Shown: positions 7,344-15,152 of the stretch, piece by piece | Layout of the letters: every line of letters starts with the position of its first letter | Position numbering within the stretch: position 1 is the first letter of the stretch | DNA from: JAKOQB01 sp036824465 | GTDB taxonomy: Bacteria; Pseudomonadota; Gammaproteobacteria; Burkholderiales; Burkholderiaceae_F | Direction: 5' to 3' | Length of the DNA stretch: 17,257 bases | NCBI GenBank assembly: GCA_036824465.1 | Contig: DAITAC010000084.1 | Span: 1 to 17,257, forward strand | Notes under the pieces: model-generated | The model's input: only the letters and a program-made list of their open reading frames with translations | Databases searched by the model: none | What the model was told of the DNA's origin: nothing | Translations under genes and position numbers: made by a program

Positions 7344-9674
7344 TCAAGCCACGCGCCGCGGCGCGGCGGAGCCAGCGGACGTCGCCAGGCGGCGGAAGAC
7401 GATGATCACCGAAGCGCCGGCGTTCTTGCCGGTGCGATTGACGATCTCGATGCGGGCACTGTGTTCATCCACGATTTTCTTCACCATCGCCAGTCCGAGC
7501 CCCGTACCGCTCGGCTTGCTGGTCACATAGGGTTCGAAGGCGCGCTTAAGTATATGCGCCGCGAATCCCGGTCCGTTGTCTTCGACCGCCAGCCGCACCG
7601 CAGGTGAAGGTGCCGCACCCGGTTCGCGCACTGTCACCACCTCGGTGCGCACAACGATACGCGGCGCGCCCTCGACCGGCGCGGCGAGCGCCAGCGCATC
7701 CTGCGCATTGACGATCAGGTTGTGAATGATCTGGCGCACCTGCGTGGCGTCGCCTTCGATCAATGGCAGTTCGCGTGCCAGCTGCAGTTCGATTGCGTCG
7801 TCGACATTCGCGGCGCGATCGGCCCCGTACAGCTGCGCGACTTCCTCGATCAGCGCATTCAGATCGAGCGCGGTCAACTCCGCCGGCGGAACGCGCGCGT
7901 ACTTGCGGAAGTCATCGACCATGCGCTTCATCGCCGCGACCTGGCTCACGATCGTGGCCGCACCGCGGACCAGAATGCTTGCCTGCTCGGGCGGCAACTT
8001 GTCGGCGAGCTTCATCTGCAGACGCTCGGCCGCGAGCTGAATCGGCGTCAGCGGATTCTTGATCTCGTGCGCGAGCCGACGCGCCACTTCGCCCCACGCG
8101 ACTGCCCTCTGTGCCGAGATCACCTGCGTCATATCGTCGAACACGACCACGTAGCCGGGACCGTCGTCGAGCGGCAGTCGCGAGCCGCGCGCGACCAGTA
8201 CCAGCAGATCGCGATCACCGTCGCTGTCCGCGCGCGGAATTTCAATCTGTCTTTGCCAGGATTCGTTCGGCGCGGCGGCAACTGCCTGTTCGCCAAACGC
8301 CGCCGCCACCTGTTCCGCGAGCCGCGGCGCGAGCGCATCGAAGCGCTCTCTGATGCGCGTCGTCAAGGGCATCCCGAGGATGCGGCCCGCCCCGTGGTTG
8401 GCGGTGACGAGACGAAAGTCCTGGTCGAGCACGAGCACCCCGGCCGACAGGTTGGTCAATACTCGCTCGAGGAATGCGCGCGCGTTCTCAAGCTCGCGCG
8501 AGCGGGTTTCCACTGCGTTGCGTGCTTCGGTGAGCTGCCGTGTCATGGCATTGAACGACTGTGTCAGCAGGTTCAACTCGTCATTACCGGCAAATTCACG
8601 CACAGGACGAAAGTCGCCTTCGGCGACCGCCTTGGTCCCTTCGGCCACCTGCAATAACGGCGCAGTCATCGAGCTGGCCAGCAGCACGCCCGAGGCCATC
8701 GCGGCAAACATGGCCAGCAGCAACGTCAGCGTCAGGGTGACCGTGTAGATGCGCTGCAGTCCGGCACGTGCAAGCGACAGCTCCTGATAGTCGCGATACC
8801 CGCTTTGCAGCGCCTCGGCATTGGCCGCAACATTGGCCGGAACGCGCTGCACCAGTTGCAGAAATCGCTGCTCACCGGCACGCTGCAGCAGCGAACGCGT
8901 CACGGGCTCCGCCGATGATGCGGAACCCAGCGAAAAATTCGGCGCGCGCGACGACTGTGGCCCGGTCGACGGAATCGGCACGATCACCCGTGTGCGCAGT
9001 CCGGCACGGGGTTCAGTGGCCAGCGGATCGCCTTCGATCACCGCAAAGCTGCGCTGCACGCGCGCCTGTCGCACCTGCGCCGCCGACGGCAGTTCCGGCG
9101 CAAGTTCGGTCGGCACGCCGCCCGCGGTGCCGAGCACCTGGCCGCTCGCAGAAATCAGCAGCGCCTCCTGGATGCCGGCGCGCTCGCGCGCGCGATCGAG
9201 CACAGCGAGCTGCGCCGCTTCGGACGCATCGGCCAGCTCGAGCGCGATCACCCGTGCCTTGGCCGTCAGGTCGGCGAGCTGTGCCTCCAGCGCTGCGCGA
9301 CCGAGCGACAGGCCCGACTCCAGCGCCCGATCGACGCGCACGTCGAACCATGACTCGACCGTGCGCGATAGAAACTGGACGGACACGACGTAGATCAGAA
9401 CGCCGGGCAGCACACCCATCAACGCAAACGCCAGCGCAAAGCGCGCCATCAGCCGTGCGCCAAATCGGCGCGCGCGGAAACGCCGGACCAGTCGGAGTAT
9501 CAGTGCGATGACGAACAGGAACAGCAGCACCGCGACTGCGCCGTTGATCGCCAGCAGCAACGGATAGTGCCGCTCGAACGCCTGTACGTTGCTGCTGGCC
9601 GAGGCGAGCAGGAACAGCAGCACGCCGCCAAGCGCCAGCGCGCCGATGAAACCGTACCTTATAGCGCGAGACAT
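7344..9674 (-). CDS. ntrY: NtrY-type membrane sensor histidine kinase
   Basis: 776-residue inner-membrane kinase. N-terminal helices lie at about 10-26, 43-64 and 79-99. A long extracytoplasmic segment follows (about 100-305), then another helix (308-332), a HAMP linker (about 333-385) and a PAS domain (about 400-515). The H-box RRLAHEIKNPLTPIQLAAER has His536 as phosphoacceptor. The ATPase part has the N-box HNLIVNAQDAL (Asn656), DNGPGF (699-704) and GTGLGLAM (723-730). This layout is that of NtrY, and the next genes are an NtrX-like regulator and trkA. It lies 42 bp after the DUF4390 gene; no strong ribosome site is visible. The signal is not known from sequence; envelope, redox or nitrogen status are all reported for NtrY relatives. 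Confidence 0.93.
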   Translation of the reverse strand: MSRAIRYGFIGALALGGVLLFLLASASSNVQAFERHYPLLLAINGAVAVLLFLFVIALILRLVRRFRARRFGARLMARFALAFALMGVLPGVLIYVVSVQFLSRTVESWFDVRVDRALESGLSLGRAALEAQLADLTAKARVIALELADASEAAQLAVLDRARERAGIQEALLISASGQVLGTAGGVPTELAPELPSAAQVRQARVQRSFAVIEGDPLATEPRAGLRTRVIVPIPSTGPQSSRAPNFSLGSASSAEPVTRSLLQRAGEQRFLQLVQRVPANVAANAEALQSGYRDYQELSLARAGLQRIYTVTLTLTLLLAMFAAMASGVLLASSMTAPLLQVAEGTKAVAEGDFRPVREFAGNDELNLLTQSFNAMTRQLTEARNAVETRSRELENARAFLERVLTNLSAGVLVLDQDFRLVTANHGAGRILGMPLTTRIRERFDALAPRLAEQVAAAFGEQAVAAAPNESWQRQIEIPRADSDGDRDLLVLVARGSRLPLDDGPGYVVVFDDMTQVISAQRAVAWGEVARRLAHEIKNPLTPIQLAAERLQMKLADKLPPEQASILVRGAATIVSQVAAMKRMVDDFRKYARVPPAELTALDLNALIEEVAQLYGADRAANVDDAIELQLARELPLIEGDATQVRQIIHNLIVNAQDALALAAPVEGAPRIVVRTEVVTVREPGAAPSPAVRLAVEDNGPGFAAHILKRAFEPYVTSKPSGTGLGLAMVKKIVDEHSARIEIVNRTGKNAGASVIIVFRRLATSAGSAAPRRVA

Positions 9675-9716
9675 GGTTCAGTGTGCACAGCGAGTTTTGC
9701 CCGCAACGACGACGGG

Positions 9717-10355
9717 CTACCGCCCGAGGTCCGCGGTGACACCGACATTGCGCCAATCCGACGCCAGCGTCCAGTCGCGCTGGGTCAGCGCATTGATCTG
9801 GAACGGTCGCGGAAGCTGCGAGGTATCGAGCCGCATCCGCACCTGCGCCCGATAGTCTTCGTCGGATCTGATCGCGCCCCGATCGATCACCTTCCAGTTG
9901 CGCAGACTGCGCAGCGTCGCGGTCGCCTCGGCGAGCGTTTCGAATGGCTGCGCCAGCGCGCCGCGCGACAACCGGTACTGGCGGGTCAAGGGGCTGTAAG
10001 TCAGGCGATAGGTCAGCGACTGCGAGACAAGCTTGCGATCGAACCAGTACCACCGCTCGCGGTACAGCTCGAAATCGATCACGAAGTAAAGCGCGATGCC
10101 GCGATTGACCGCATCCTCGAGCACCGGCGGCAGCTCGAAATCGAACTGAACGTTCAGCGCAACCCCGCCCTCGCCTTCGGCGATGGGCTGCAGCTCGGCG
10201 CCAGTGACAGCGATGCGATCGGAAGCAACGCCAGGCGAGACCCAGGCAAACAGGGCAACCGTTGCGGCGAGCAGCAGCGTACGGACGGACGCGCGCACTG
10301 CTGCGATCCGCGTCGCCGCGGCGCAGTCATCGTTACGACAGGCCGCGCGGATCAT
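9717..10355 (-). CDS. DUF4390 domain protein, exported
   Basis: 212-residue protein with a signal peptide or anchor (hydrophobic 26-40, probable cleavage near GVAS at 42-45). The conserved DUF4390 stretches are YFVIDFELYRERWYWFD (90-106), TYRLTYSPLTRQYRLS (115-130) and LPRPFQINAL (181-190). The function of this family is not established. In betaproteobacteria it is typically found between rsmB and the NtrY-type kinase, as here: 8 bp after rsmB and 42 bp before the kinase. A periplasmic accessory role for the kinase sensor region is a reasonable inference, not shown. The ATG at 10355 gives a long 25-residue polar lead before the hydrophobic core; a GTG at codon 20 would give a more usual signal peptide and is a real alternative. 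Confidence 0.88.
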   Translation of the reverse strand: MIRAACRNDDCAAATRIAAVRASVRTLLLAATVALFAWVSPGVASDRIAVTGAELQPIAEGEGGVALNVQFDFELPPVLEDAVNRGIALYFVIDFELYRERWYWFDRKLVSQSLTYRLTYSPLTRQYRLSRGALAQPFETLAEATATLRSLRNWKVIDRGAIRSDEDYRAQVRMRLDTSQLPRPFQINALTQRDWTLASDWRNVGVTADLGR

Positions 10356-10363
10356 TCTGGAGG

Positions 10364-11716
10364 TCAGCTCTTTTCGAACAGCGCGAAGAAAAAACCGTCG
10401 TGCACCGTTGGCAGCCCGCCGCGGTACGGCTGCGCGGCGGCCGTTTCTCCGGGCAACAACTGCACGGACGCTTTCATGCCCGATGTCAGCGGCACCGCGC
10501 GCGCATCAGTCCACTGCGCAGCAAAGCGCTCGACCTGACGCTCGCCTTCCTCTGGAAACACCGAGCAGACGACGTAAAGCAATCTACCAGCGGGCGCGAG
10601 CACCGGCCACAAAGCATCGGCCAAACGCGCCTGCAGCGTTGCTAATTGCGCAACATCAGCCGGTCGGCGTAGCCAGGGAATGTCGGGGTGACGCCGGACG
10701 ATGCCCGACGCGGTACATGGCGCATCAAGCAGGATGCGGTCGTAGCCCGCCTTGGGGGCAAACGACTGTGGTTTAGCCACATCATCCACGATCACGCAAA
10801 TGCGGGCATGCGCGCGCGCCGACGTGCGTGCCAGATTGGACTCGATCCGTGCGGCGCGCTGGGAATCAATCTCGACCGCATCGACTTGGACGTTCGCGAT
10901 TTCCGCCAGTTGCGCAGTCTTGCCGCCCGGCGCGGCGCAGGCGTCGAGCACGCGCATCCCGTCGCGCACGCCAAGCCACTCGGCCGCCAGCTGCGCGCCG
11001 GCGTCCTGCACCGAGACGTCGCCGTCGCCAAATCCGGGAACTGCGTCGACCGGTCGCGGCGTGTGCAGCCAAACCGCGTACGCACCAACTTGTGAGGCAT
11101 CGATGCCTTCGCGCGCGAGCCGGTCAAGATACGCGGCCACTGTCGTGCGCCGGCGGTTGACCCGCAGCACCAGTGGCGGTGCCGCGCGCTGAACGCGGAA
11201 AATTCCGTCCGCGTCGTGCGGATACGCCGCGCGAATGCAGTCGATCCACCACCTTGGAGCGTTGAACCGCACGCTGTCGTCGCGCTCAAATTCGGGCAGC
11301 AACGTGTCGCGTTCTCGCAGCCAGCGCCGCAACAGCGCATTGATGAATCCGCTTGCCGCGCGCGTATCGGCGTTGGCCTTGGCAGCGCGCACGGCCTGAT
11401 CGACGATCACGTAGTCGGCGCGCCGCGACACCAGCAACTGGCCAAGCGCGACCGCAACCAGTGCACCCACCGGCACGTCCGGCGTGCGCGTCGAAAGTCG
11501 GCCAATCACCGCGTCGATCAGCGCGAGATGCCGCGTGGCGGTGTAGGCAACGTCCATCGCGGCCGCGGCCAGGCGCGGGTGCGCCGGCGCCAGTGCGGCC
11601 GGGTGCGCGAGTTCAAGCGCTCGATCCAGCGACGTGCCGGCGCGCAGTCGCGCCCAGGCAAATGCCGCCACGCGCAGCACGTCGGCCAGCGGCGGGGCGC
11701 TCGCCACGTCGTTCAC
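10364..11716 (-). CDS. rsmB: 16S rRNA (cytosine(967)-C(5))-methyltransferase RsmB
   Basis: 450-residue SAM-dependent enzyme that methylates C967 of 16S rRNA. The N-terminal NusB-like helical RNA-binding domain spans about 10-140. The Rossmann methyltransferase domain follows. DACAAPGGKT (258-267) is the SAM-binding motif, DAPCTASG (331-338) holds the product-release Cys334, and VVCSVFPEEGE (382-392) holds the catalytic Cys384. Both cysteines needed by m5C methyltransferases are present. It starts with GTG at 11716, overlapping the fmt stop in a GTGA arrangement, so translation is coupled to fmt as in the common fmt-rsmB (sun) pair. The length is slightly above the E. coli protein (429). Confidence 0.97.
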   Translation of the reverse strand: MNDVASAPPLADVLRVAAFAWARLRAGTSLDRALELAHPAALAPAHPRLAAAAMDVAYTATRHLALIDAVIGRLSTRTPDVPVGALVAVALGQLLVSRRADYVIVDQAVRAAKANADTRAASGFINALLRRWLRERDTLLPEFERDDSVRFNAPRWWIDCIRAAYPHDADGIFRVQRAAPPLVLRVNRRRTTVAAYLDRLAREGIDASQVGAYAVWLHTPRPVDAVPGFGDGDVSVQDAGAQLAAEWLGVRDGMRVLDACAAPGGKTAQLAEIANVQVDAVEIDSQRAARIESNLARTSARAHARICVIVDDVAKPQSFAPKAGYDRILLDAPCTASGIVRRHPDIPWLRRPADVAQLATLQARLADALWPVLAPAGRLLYVVCSVFPEEGERQVERFAAQWTDARAVPLTSGMKASVQLLPGETAAAQPYRGGLPTVHDGFFFALFEKS

Positions 11717-12717
11717 GCCGATCCAGGCGCGCTGAACATGTCACCCACTGCAAGCGGCATTCCAGCGAGGAATTCAGCGGCACGCAGGCGCCGCCCGCCG
11801 GGTCGCTGCAACTCCGTGATGACCAGCGTCCCTGTTCCGCACGCCACGCGGACCGCACGGGCTTCGACCGCGATCACCGTGCCTGGTGGTGAATGACTTG
11901 CGCCATCCAGCGCATCGGCATGCCACAGCCTGAGCGTGGTGCCTCGCACCTGTCCGCAGGCCACCGGAAACGGATCGAACGCGCGCACCCGTCGCGCCAG
12001 CTCGACCGCGGGTCGCGACCAGTCGAGCCACGCCTCGCGTTTGTCGAGCTTGGGGGCGTAGGTGACGCCGGCGGCAGGTTGCGGCTGCGCGTGCAACGCA
12101 GCGCGGGCGGCAGCGCGCAGCGCGGCGACGATCAGCCGCGCACCCAGCGCTGCAAGCTTCGTTGTCAGCGTGCCACTGGTGTCGCTCGGGTCGATCGCGA
12201 TGCCTTCGGAAATCAGCATCGGTCCGGTGTCCAGGCCGGCGTCCATCTGCATGATGGTGATACCGGTCTCGGTGTCGCCGGCCTCGATCGCGCGCGTGAT
12301 CGGCGCGGCGCCGCGCCAGCGCGGCAGCAATGAGGCATGAATGTTGATCGCGCGGATAGGCCCCGCGCCGGCATCGGGCAGGCCGCTCGGAATGTCAAGC
12401 ACGGCTTGCGGAAGAATGAGTCCGTACGCAGCGACGATCATCACATCCACGTTGACCGCACGCAGTTGCGCATGCACCGCGGCGGCGGCATCACCCCCCT
12501 TCTTTAGGCTGAGCGTGAGCGGCGTGGCCACTTCGATCCGATGGTCGAGCGCCAGTTGCTTGACAGGACTCGGCGCGAGCCTCATCCCGCGGCCCGATGG
12601 CCGATCTGGTTGCGTCAGCACCAGTGGAACCTGCCAGCGCTCAGCGGGCGCGGCAGCGACGATCGCTGAAAGCGCAGCGGCTGCAAACTCGGGCGTTCCG
12701 GCGAAGGCGATGCGCAT
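11713..12717 (-). CDS. fmt: Methionyl-tRNA formyltransferase
   Basis: 334-residue cytosolic enzyme that formylates Met-tRNAfMet using 10-formyl-tetrahydrofolate; Def removes the formyl group from new proteins. The N-terminus MRIAFAGTPEFA is typical. The catalytic site is INIHASLLPRWRGAAPI, with Asn125 and His127, together with Asp163 in GLDTGP. These correspond to Asn109, His111 and Asp147 of E. coli Fmt with a constant offset of 16. Much of the extra length is a loop at about 110-123 before the catalytic Asn. The C-terminal tRNA-binding barrel follows from about 220. The ATG at 12717 is preceded directly by a hairpin and lacks a normal ribosome site. It lies 25 bp after the LytTR regulator and overlaps rsmB by 4 bp. 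Confidence 0.97.
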   Translation of the reverse strand: MRIAFAGTPEFAAAALSAIVAAAPAERWQVPLVLTQPDRPSGRGMRLAPSPVKQLALDHRIEVATPLTLSLKKGGDAAAAVHAQLRAVNVDVMIVAAYGLILPQAVLDIPSGLPDAGAGPIRAINIHASLLPRWRGAAPITRAIEAGDTETGITIMQMDAGLDTGPMLISEGIAIDPSDTSGTLTTKLAALGARLIVAALRAAARAALHAQPQPAAGVTYAPKLDKREAWLDWSRPAVELARRVRAFDPFPVACGQVRGTTLRLWHADALDGASHSPPGTVIAVEARAVRVACGTGTLVITELQRPGGRRLRAAEFLAGMPLAVGDMFSAPGSA

Positions 12718-12736
12718 GCGTCGATTCTATCGACGC
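12718..12736 (-). promoter_or_regulatory. Perfect hairpin abutting the fmt start codon
   Basis: An 8-bp perfect inverted repeat GCGTCGAT / ATCGACGC with a 3-base loop occupies the whole stretch directly before the fmt ATG on the minus strand. It leaves no room for a normal ribosome site. It has no T run, so it is not a terminator. Just upstream, overlapping the regulator stop, is GAGTGGCG; folding of the hairpin would bring this weak Shine-Dalgarno-like sequence to about 5 bases from the ATG. A role in fmt translation control is inferred. Confidence 0.5.
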
Positions 12737-12742
12737 CGCCAC

Positions 12743-13534
12743 TCACATCTGCCGGAACAGGTGCACGTACTGCCTTGCGACCGGCAACTCGCGTGCGTGA
12801 TCGCGGATGCGCACGTACAGTTTGCCGGCCAGATCGCGGCGCGTTCCCGACACCGTATTCATGTTGACGATCACTGAACGATGAATCTGCTGAAACGCGT
12901 CGGGATCAAGCTGCTCCAGGAGCTCGGACAAGGCAACCCGAATCAGCCATTCGCGGGTCGTGGCGCCGTGGCGCGCGATCACACACGTGTATTTGTCGTC
13001 GGCCTGGAAGTACAGCACGTCGTCGACAGCGATCTGTTCGGTGGTCTCGCCGTCGGCGCCGCGCCGGCTCGCACGGATCCAGCGCAGCTGCTTTCTGGAT
13101 TGCGCGCTCAGGTGTCGCGACAGTTCGGCCAGCAACGTCGTGACATCGGGAGTTGGCGCTCCATCGCCTATCGTGCGCTTGAGCCTTTCGACCGTGCGCG
13201 CCAGTCGCTCGTCAGTCACGGGCTTCAGAAGATAGTCGAGCGCATCGGCGCCAAAAGCATCCAGCGCATACTGATCGTAGGCAGTGACAAACACCACCCG
13301 TGGGCGAACTGCGGGGCCGCGCTGCAGCGCTTGGGCGACCTCCAGTCCGGTCGCACCCGGCATCCTGATGTCGAGAAACGCCACATCGGGCTGATGACGG
13401 GCAATGGCCGCGGCGGCATCGGGGCCGTTGGACGCGACCGCGCTGATCACGAGTTGCGGCCATGCCACCGCCAGCCGCGCGCGCAGATAGTCGACCAGAT
13501 GCGGTTCGTCGTCGGCAATGATCGCGGTCGGCAT
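12743..13534 (-). CDS. LytTR-family response regulator (AlgR/LytR-like)
   Basis: 263-residue DNA-binding response regulator. The receiver domain (1-120) has Asp8/Asp9, phosphoacceptor Asp55 in FLDIRMPG, switch Thr84 and Lys104 in LLKPV. The C-terminal LytTR domain (about 148-262) shows VDDVLYFQADDKYTCV and FQQIHRSVIVNM, typical of this beta-sheet DNA-binding fold, which binds paired direct repeats. Its ATG overlaps the last base of the kinase stop (TAATG), so the two are coupled. Targets are unknown; relatives (AlgR, LytR, BtsR/YpdB) control envelope polysaccharide, pili or nutrient uptake. It ends 25 bp before fmt, so read-through into fmt is likely. Confidence 0.94.
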   Translation of the reverse strand: MPTAIIADDEPHLVDYLRARLAVAWPQLVISAVASNGPDAAAAIARHQPDVAFLDIRMPGATGLEVAQALQRGPAVRPRVVFVTAYDQYALDAFGADALDYLLKPVTDERLARTVERLKRTIGDGAPTPDVTTLLAELSRHLSAQSRKQLRWIRASRRGADGETTEQIAVDDVLYFQADDKYTCVIARHGATTREWLIRVALSELLEQLDPDAFQQIHRSVIVNMNTVSGTRRDLAGKLYVRIRDHARELPVARQYVHLFRQM

Positions 13535-14661
13535 TATCGAAACCTCGGAATGCTGATGCGTGCACGCGTGCCCGGCGCGGCATCTTCGATTGTGAGTCGG
13601 GCGCCCGACCCGTACAGCGCCACGAGTCGCTCGCGCAGATTCGACAGGCCCACGCCGCTCGACGTGGTCGCGGCAAATCCCAGGCCATCATCCGCGACTT
13701 CGATGTGCACGCAATCACCATCGACGCGCGCAGACACCTCGACCCGGCCGCCGGCAAGCTTCGGCTCCAGACCGTGCCGGATTGCATTCTCAACCAGCGG
13801 CTGCACCAGCAATGGTGGCAATGCCGCCGAGCGCAGGTCCCCCGACGCGTCGATGCTGAATGTGAGTCGTTCGCCCATGCGCAGCGCAAGGATGTCGAGA
13901 TACGCGCGAAGCAGATCGAACTCCTGGCCCAGGGTGCTCGCCGGCGCGCGACTGGCACGCAGCGATCCGCGTAGCAGTTCGATCAGTCGTTCCAGCATTC
14001 GCCGCGCATCGGCCGGCCGGCTCTCGATCAGGCTGGACACATTGGCGAGCGTGTTGAACAGGAAGTGCGGCTCGATCTGCGCCTGCAGGCCGCGCAGCTG
14101 TGCATCAAGCGCCTGCTTTTCCGCCTGCAACGCGCGCGCTTCTTCGTGTTGATGGGCCGCCTCGGCTTCTGCCAGCCGTGCCTTGTTGGCCATGTAGCGG
14201 TACCAGAAAGCGGTCATCAGCAGCGAGATCAGCAATACCGACAACAGGATGCGCGGCGATTCGAGCAGGCGCAGCACGTTGTATCCCAGCAGTGCCAGCC
14301 CGATGCCGTAGCCGATGAACACGCTGACAATCGGAATGCCAGCCCAGAAAGCGACGCGACCGAATGGCCCGAGCGCGTCGAGACGCCGCGCGCCAAGCAT
14401 GGTCGCCCCGACGCGGAACAGCGTGTAGATCGTGAACCCGATGCTTTGCGACACAACGAAAGTGCCGACGAAGAAGTCGACGAAATCACTCCGCCGCGCA
14501 AAGCTCCAGATCACCAGCGTCAGCCCGGCCGCGATCGCCGTGTTGAATACGAAAGTCCAGACGATCTGCAACCACTCCGGATAACGAGTGCGGTCGACGT
14601 ACCAGCGCGGTGACCACCACACCCGCCACGAATCGCGCAGCAACGCGAGATCGATCTTCAT
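13534..14661 (-). CDS. LytS/AlgZ-type sensor histidine kinase
   Basis: 375-residue inner-membrane kinase of the His_kinase (LytS/YehU/AlgZ) family. Four hydrophobic helices at about 31-53, 62-85, 103-127 and 137-157 have only short loops, so it may sense within the membrane. A coiled coil (158-195, Ala/Glu/Gln-rich) leads to QIEPHFLFNTLANVSSLI with His199 as phosphoacceptor. The ATPase part has VQPLVENAIRHGLEP (Asn292), ADDGLGF (323-329) and GVGLSNLRERL (336-346). The ATG at 14661 (MKIDLALL) was preferred to a longer frame that would overlap the upstream small gene. It is coupled to the LytTR regulator by TAATG and follows the 2TM gene by 17 bp. Confidence 0.93.
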   Translation of the reverse strand: MKIDLALLRDSWRVWWSPRWYVDRTRYPEWLQIVWTFVFNTAIAAGLTLVIWSFARRSDFVDFFVGTFVVSQSIGFTIYTLFRVGATMLGARRLDALGPFGRVAFWAGIPIVSVFIGYGIGLALLGYNVLRLLESPRILLSVLLISLLMTAFWYRYMANKARLAEAEAAHQHEEARALQAEKQALDAQLRGLQAQIEPHFLFNTLANVSSLIESRPADARRMLERLIELLRGSLRASRAPASTLGQEFDLLRAYLDILALRMGERLTFSIDASGDLRSAALPPLLVQPLVENAIRHGLEPKLAGGRVEVSARVDGDCVHIEVADDGLGFAATTSSGVGLSNLRERLVALYGSGARLTIEDAAPGTRARISIPRFR

Positions 14662-14678
14662 GGTCGCTCGCCGACTTG

Positions 14679-14951
14679 TCAGCCGCCGCCGAGCTGCCGC
14701 TCGATCTGGCATCGCTCCCGCGCAGGCCCAAAGAGACGATGGACGACCGACAGCCCGATCGCAGAGGTTGCGATCGCCAGCGCGACCCAGAAAAACCACC
14801 AGCGATGCGGGCTCGTCATCCAGCTGATCGGAAAGGTCAACGCGCAGATCAAGGCGGCGGCAACGATGAGGGCGTGAAAGTCGCGCAGCTTGCGTGCGTG
14901 AGGGCGCGCATCGACGTGGTCGGAGCCGATGGCGACACTGTCTTCAAGCAT
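14679..14951 (-). CDS. Small 2TM-domain membrane protein
   Basis: 90-residue protein with two membrane segments. The core ARKLRDFHALIVAAALICAL and the following Trp-rich turn (SPHRWWFFWVALAIA), ending in a second helix, resemble the 2TM domain (PF13239-type). That domain is often fused to, or next to, LytTR-linked histidine kinases. Here it stands alone as the first gene of the cassette, 17 bp before the kinase, so a sensory or assembly role with that kinase is likely but unproven. The ATG at 14951 has GGGAG 5 bases upstream. An in-frame GTG at 14993 would add 14 residues but has no ribosome site and lies in the palindromic region. Confidence 0.75.
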   Translation of the reverse strand: MLEDSVAIGSDHVDARPHARKLRDFHALIVAAALICALTFPISWMTSPHRWWFFWVALAIATSAIGLSVVHRLFGPARERCQIERQLGGG

Positions 14952-14956
14952 GGCTG

Positions 14957-14961
14957 CTCCC
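14957..14961 (-). promoter_or_regulatory. Ribosome binding site of the 2TM gene
   Basis: Minus-strand GGGAG, 5 bases before ATG 14951. It decides for the 90-residue start over the GTG at 14993. Confidence 0.6.
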
Positions 14962-15033
14962 GAGCGCAATGAGTGCACTCTAGTAGCACTCACATTCGCA
15001 TGCCAGCGATACGCCGCGAATCGACATCAGCGC

Positions 15034-15061
15034 GTCGCCAACCGACGCTTTGAGTCGCCAA
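15034..15061 (+). repeat. 8-bp direct repeat upstream of the LytTR cassette
   Basis: GTCGCCAA at 15034-15041 and again at 15054-15061, exactly 20 bp apart. A 6-bp inverted repeat GCGTCG-ccaac-CGACGC (15032-15048) overlaps the first copy. It is a candidate operator; chance is possible in GC-rich DNA. Confidence 0.4.
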
Positions 15062-15152
15062 ATTGATGGGTCAACGGCGCGCCAACTCTGCTTGTCGCGA
15101 ACGGTTGCGGAGGGGTCGTCTATCCTCGCGATGCAAGTGTGGGCAAAAGCCG

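Larger units (their letters stand above)
14952..15152 (-). promoter_or_regulatory. Leader/promoter region of the 2TM-LytS-LytTR cassette
   Basis: 201 bp between def and the cassette, with no gene seen. It holds the 10-bp palindrome GAGTGCACTC (14971-14980), whose GCACTC half is repeated 11 bp further on (14986-14991). It also holds an 8-bp direct repeat GTCGCCAA (15034-15041 and 15054-15061, spaced 20 bp). Paired direct repeats about one or two helical turns apart are the kind of site LytTR proteins bind, so autoregulation is possible. A TTGACC hexamer on the minus strand at about 15068-15073 may be a -35 element, but no good -10 was seen. No clear terminator for def was found. Confidence 0.4.

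Noticed and set aside
7722..8657. Long plus-strand open frame opposite the NtrY kinase core
   Set aside because: It mirrors the H-box and ATPase region of the kinase; no domain and no ribosome site.
9567..10538. Long plus-strand open frame opposite the kinase N-terminus, DUF4390 and the rsmB end
   Set aside because: It crosses three real genes on the other strand and has Arg/Gln-rich shadow composition and no recognisable fold.
12881..14152. Long plus-strand open frame (423 codons) opposite the LytTR regulator and kinase
   Set aside because: Low-complexity, Arg/Ser-rich translation with no domain. The opposite strand encodes two clear proteins with all motifs; in GC-rich DNA such antisense frames are common.
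14952..14993. GTG start at 14993 for the 2TM protein
   Set aside because: No ribosome site before it, while ATG 14951 has GGGAG at the right distance; the extra residues do not resemble the family.
15032..15048. Inverted repeat GCGTCG-ccaac-CGACGC as a def terminator
   Set aside because: No T run follows on the minus strand, and it is over 100 bp after the def stop.
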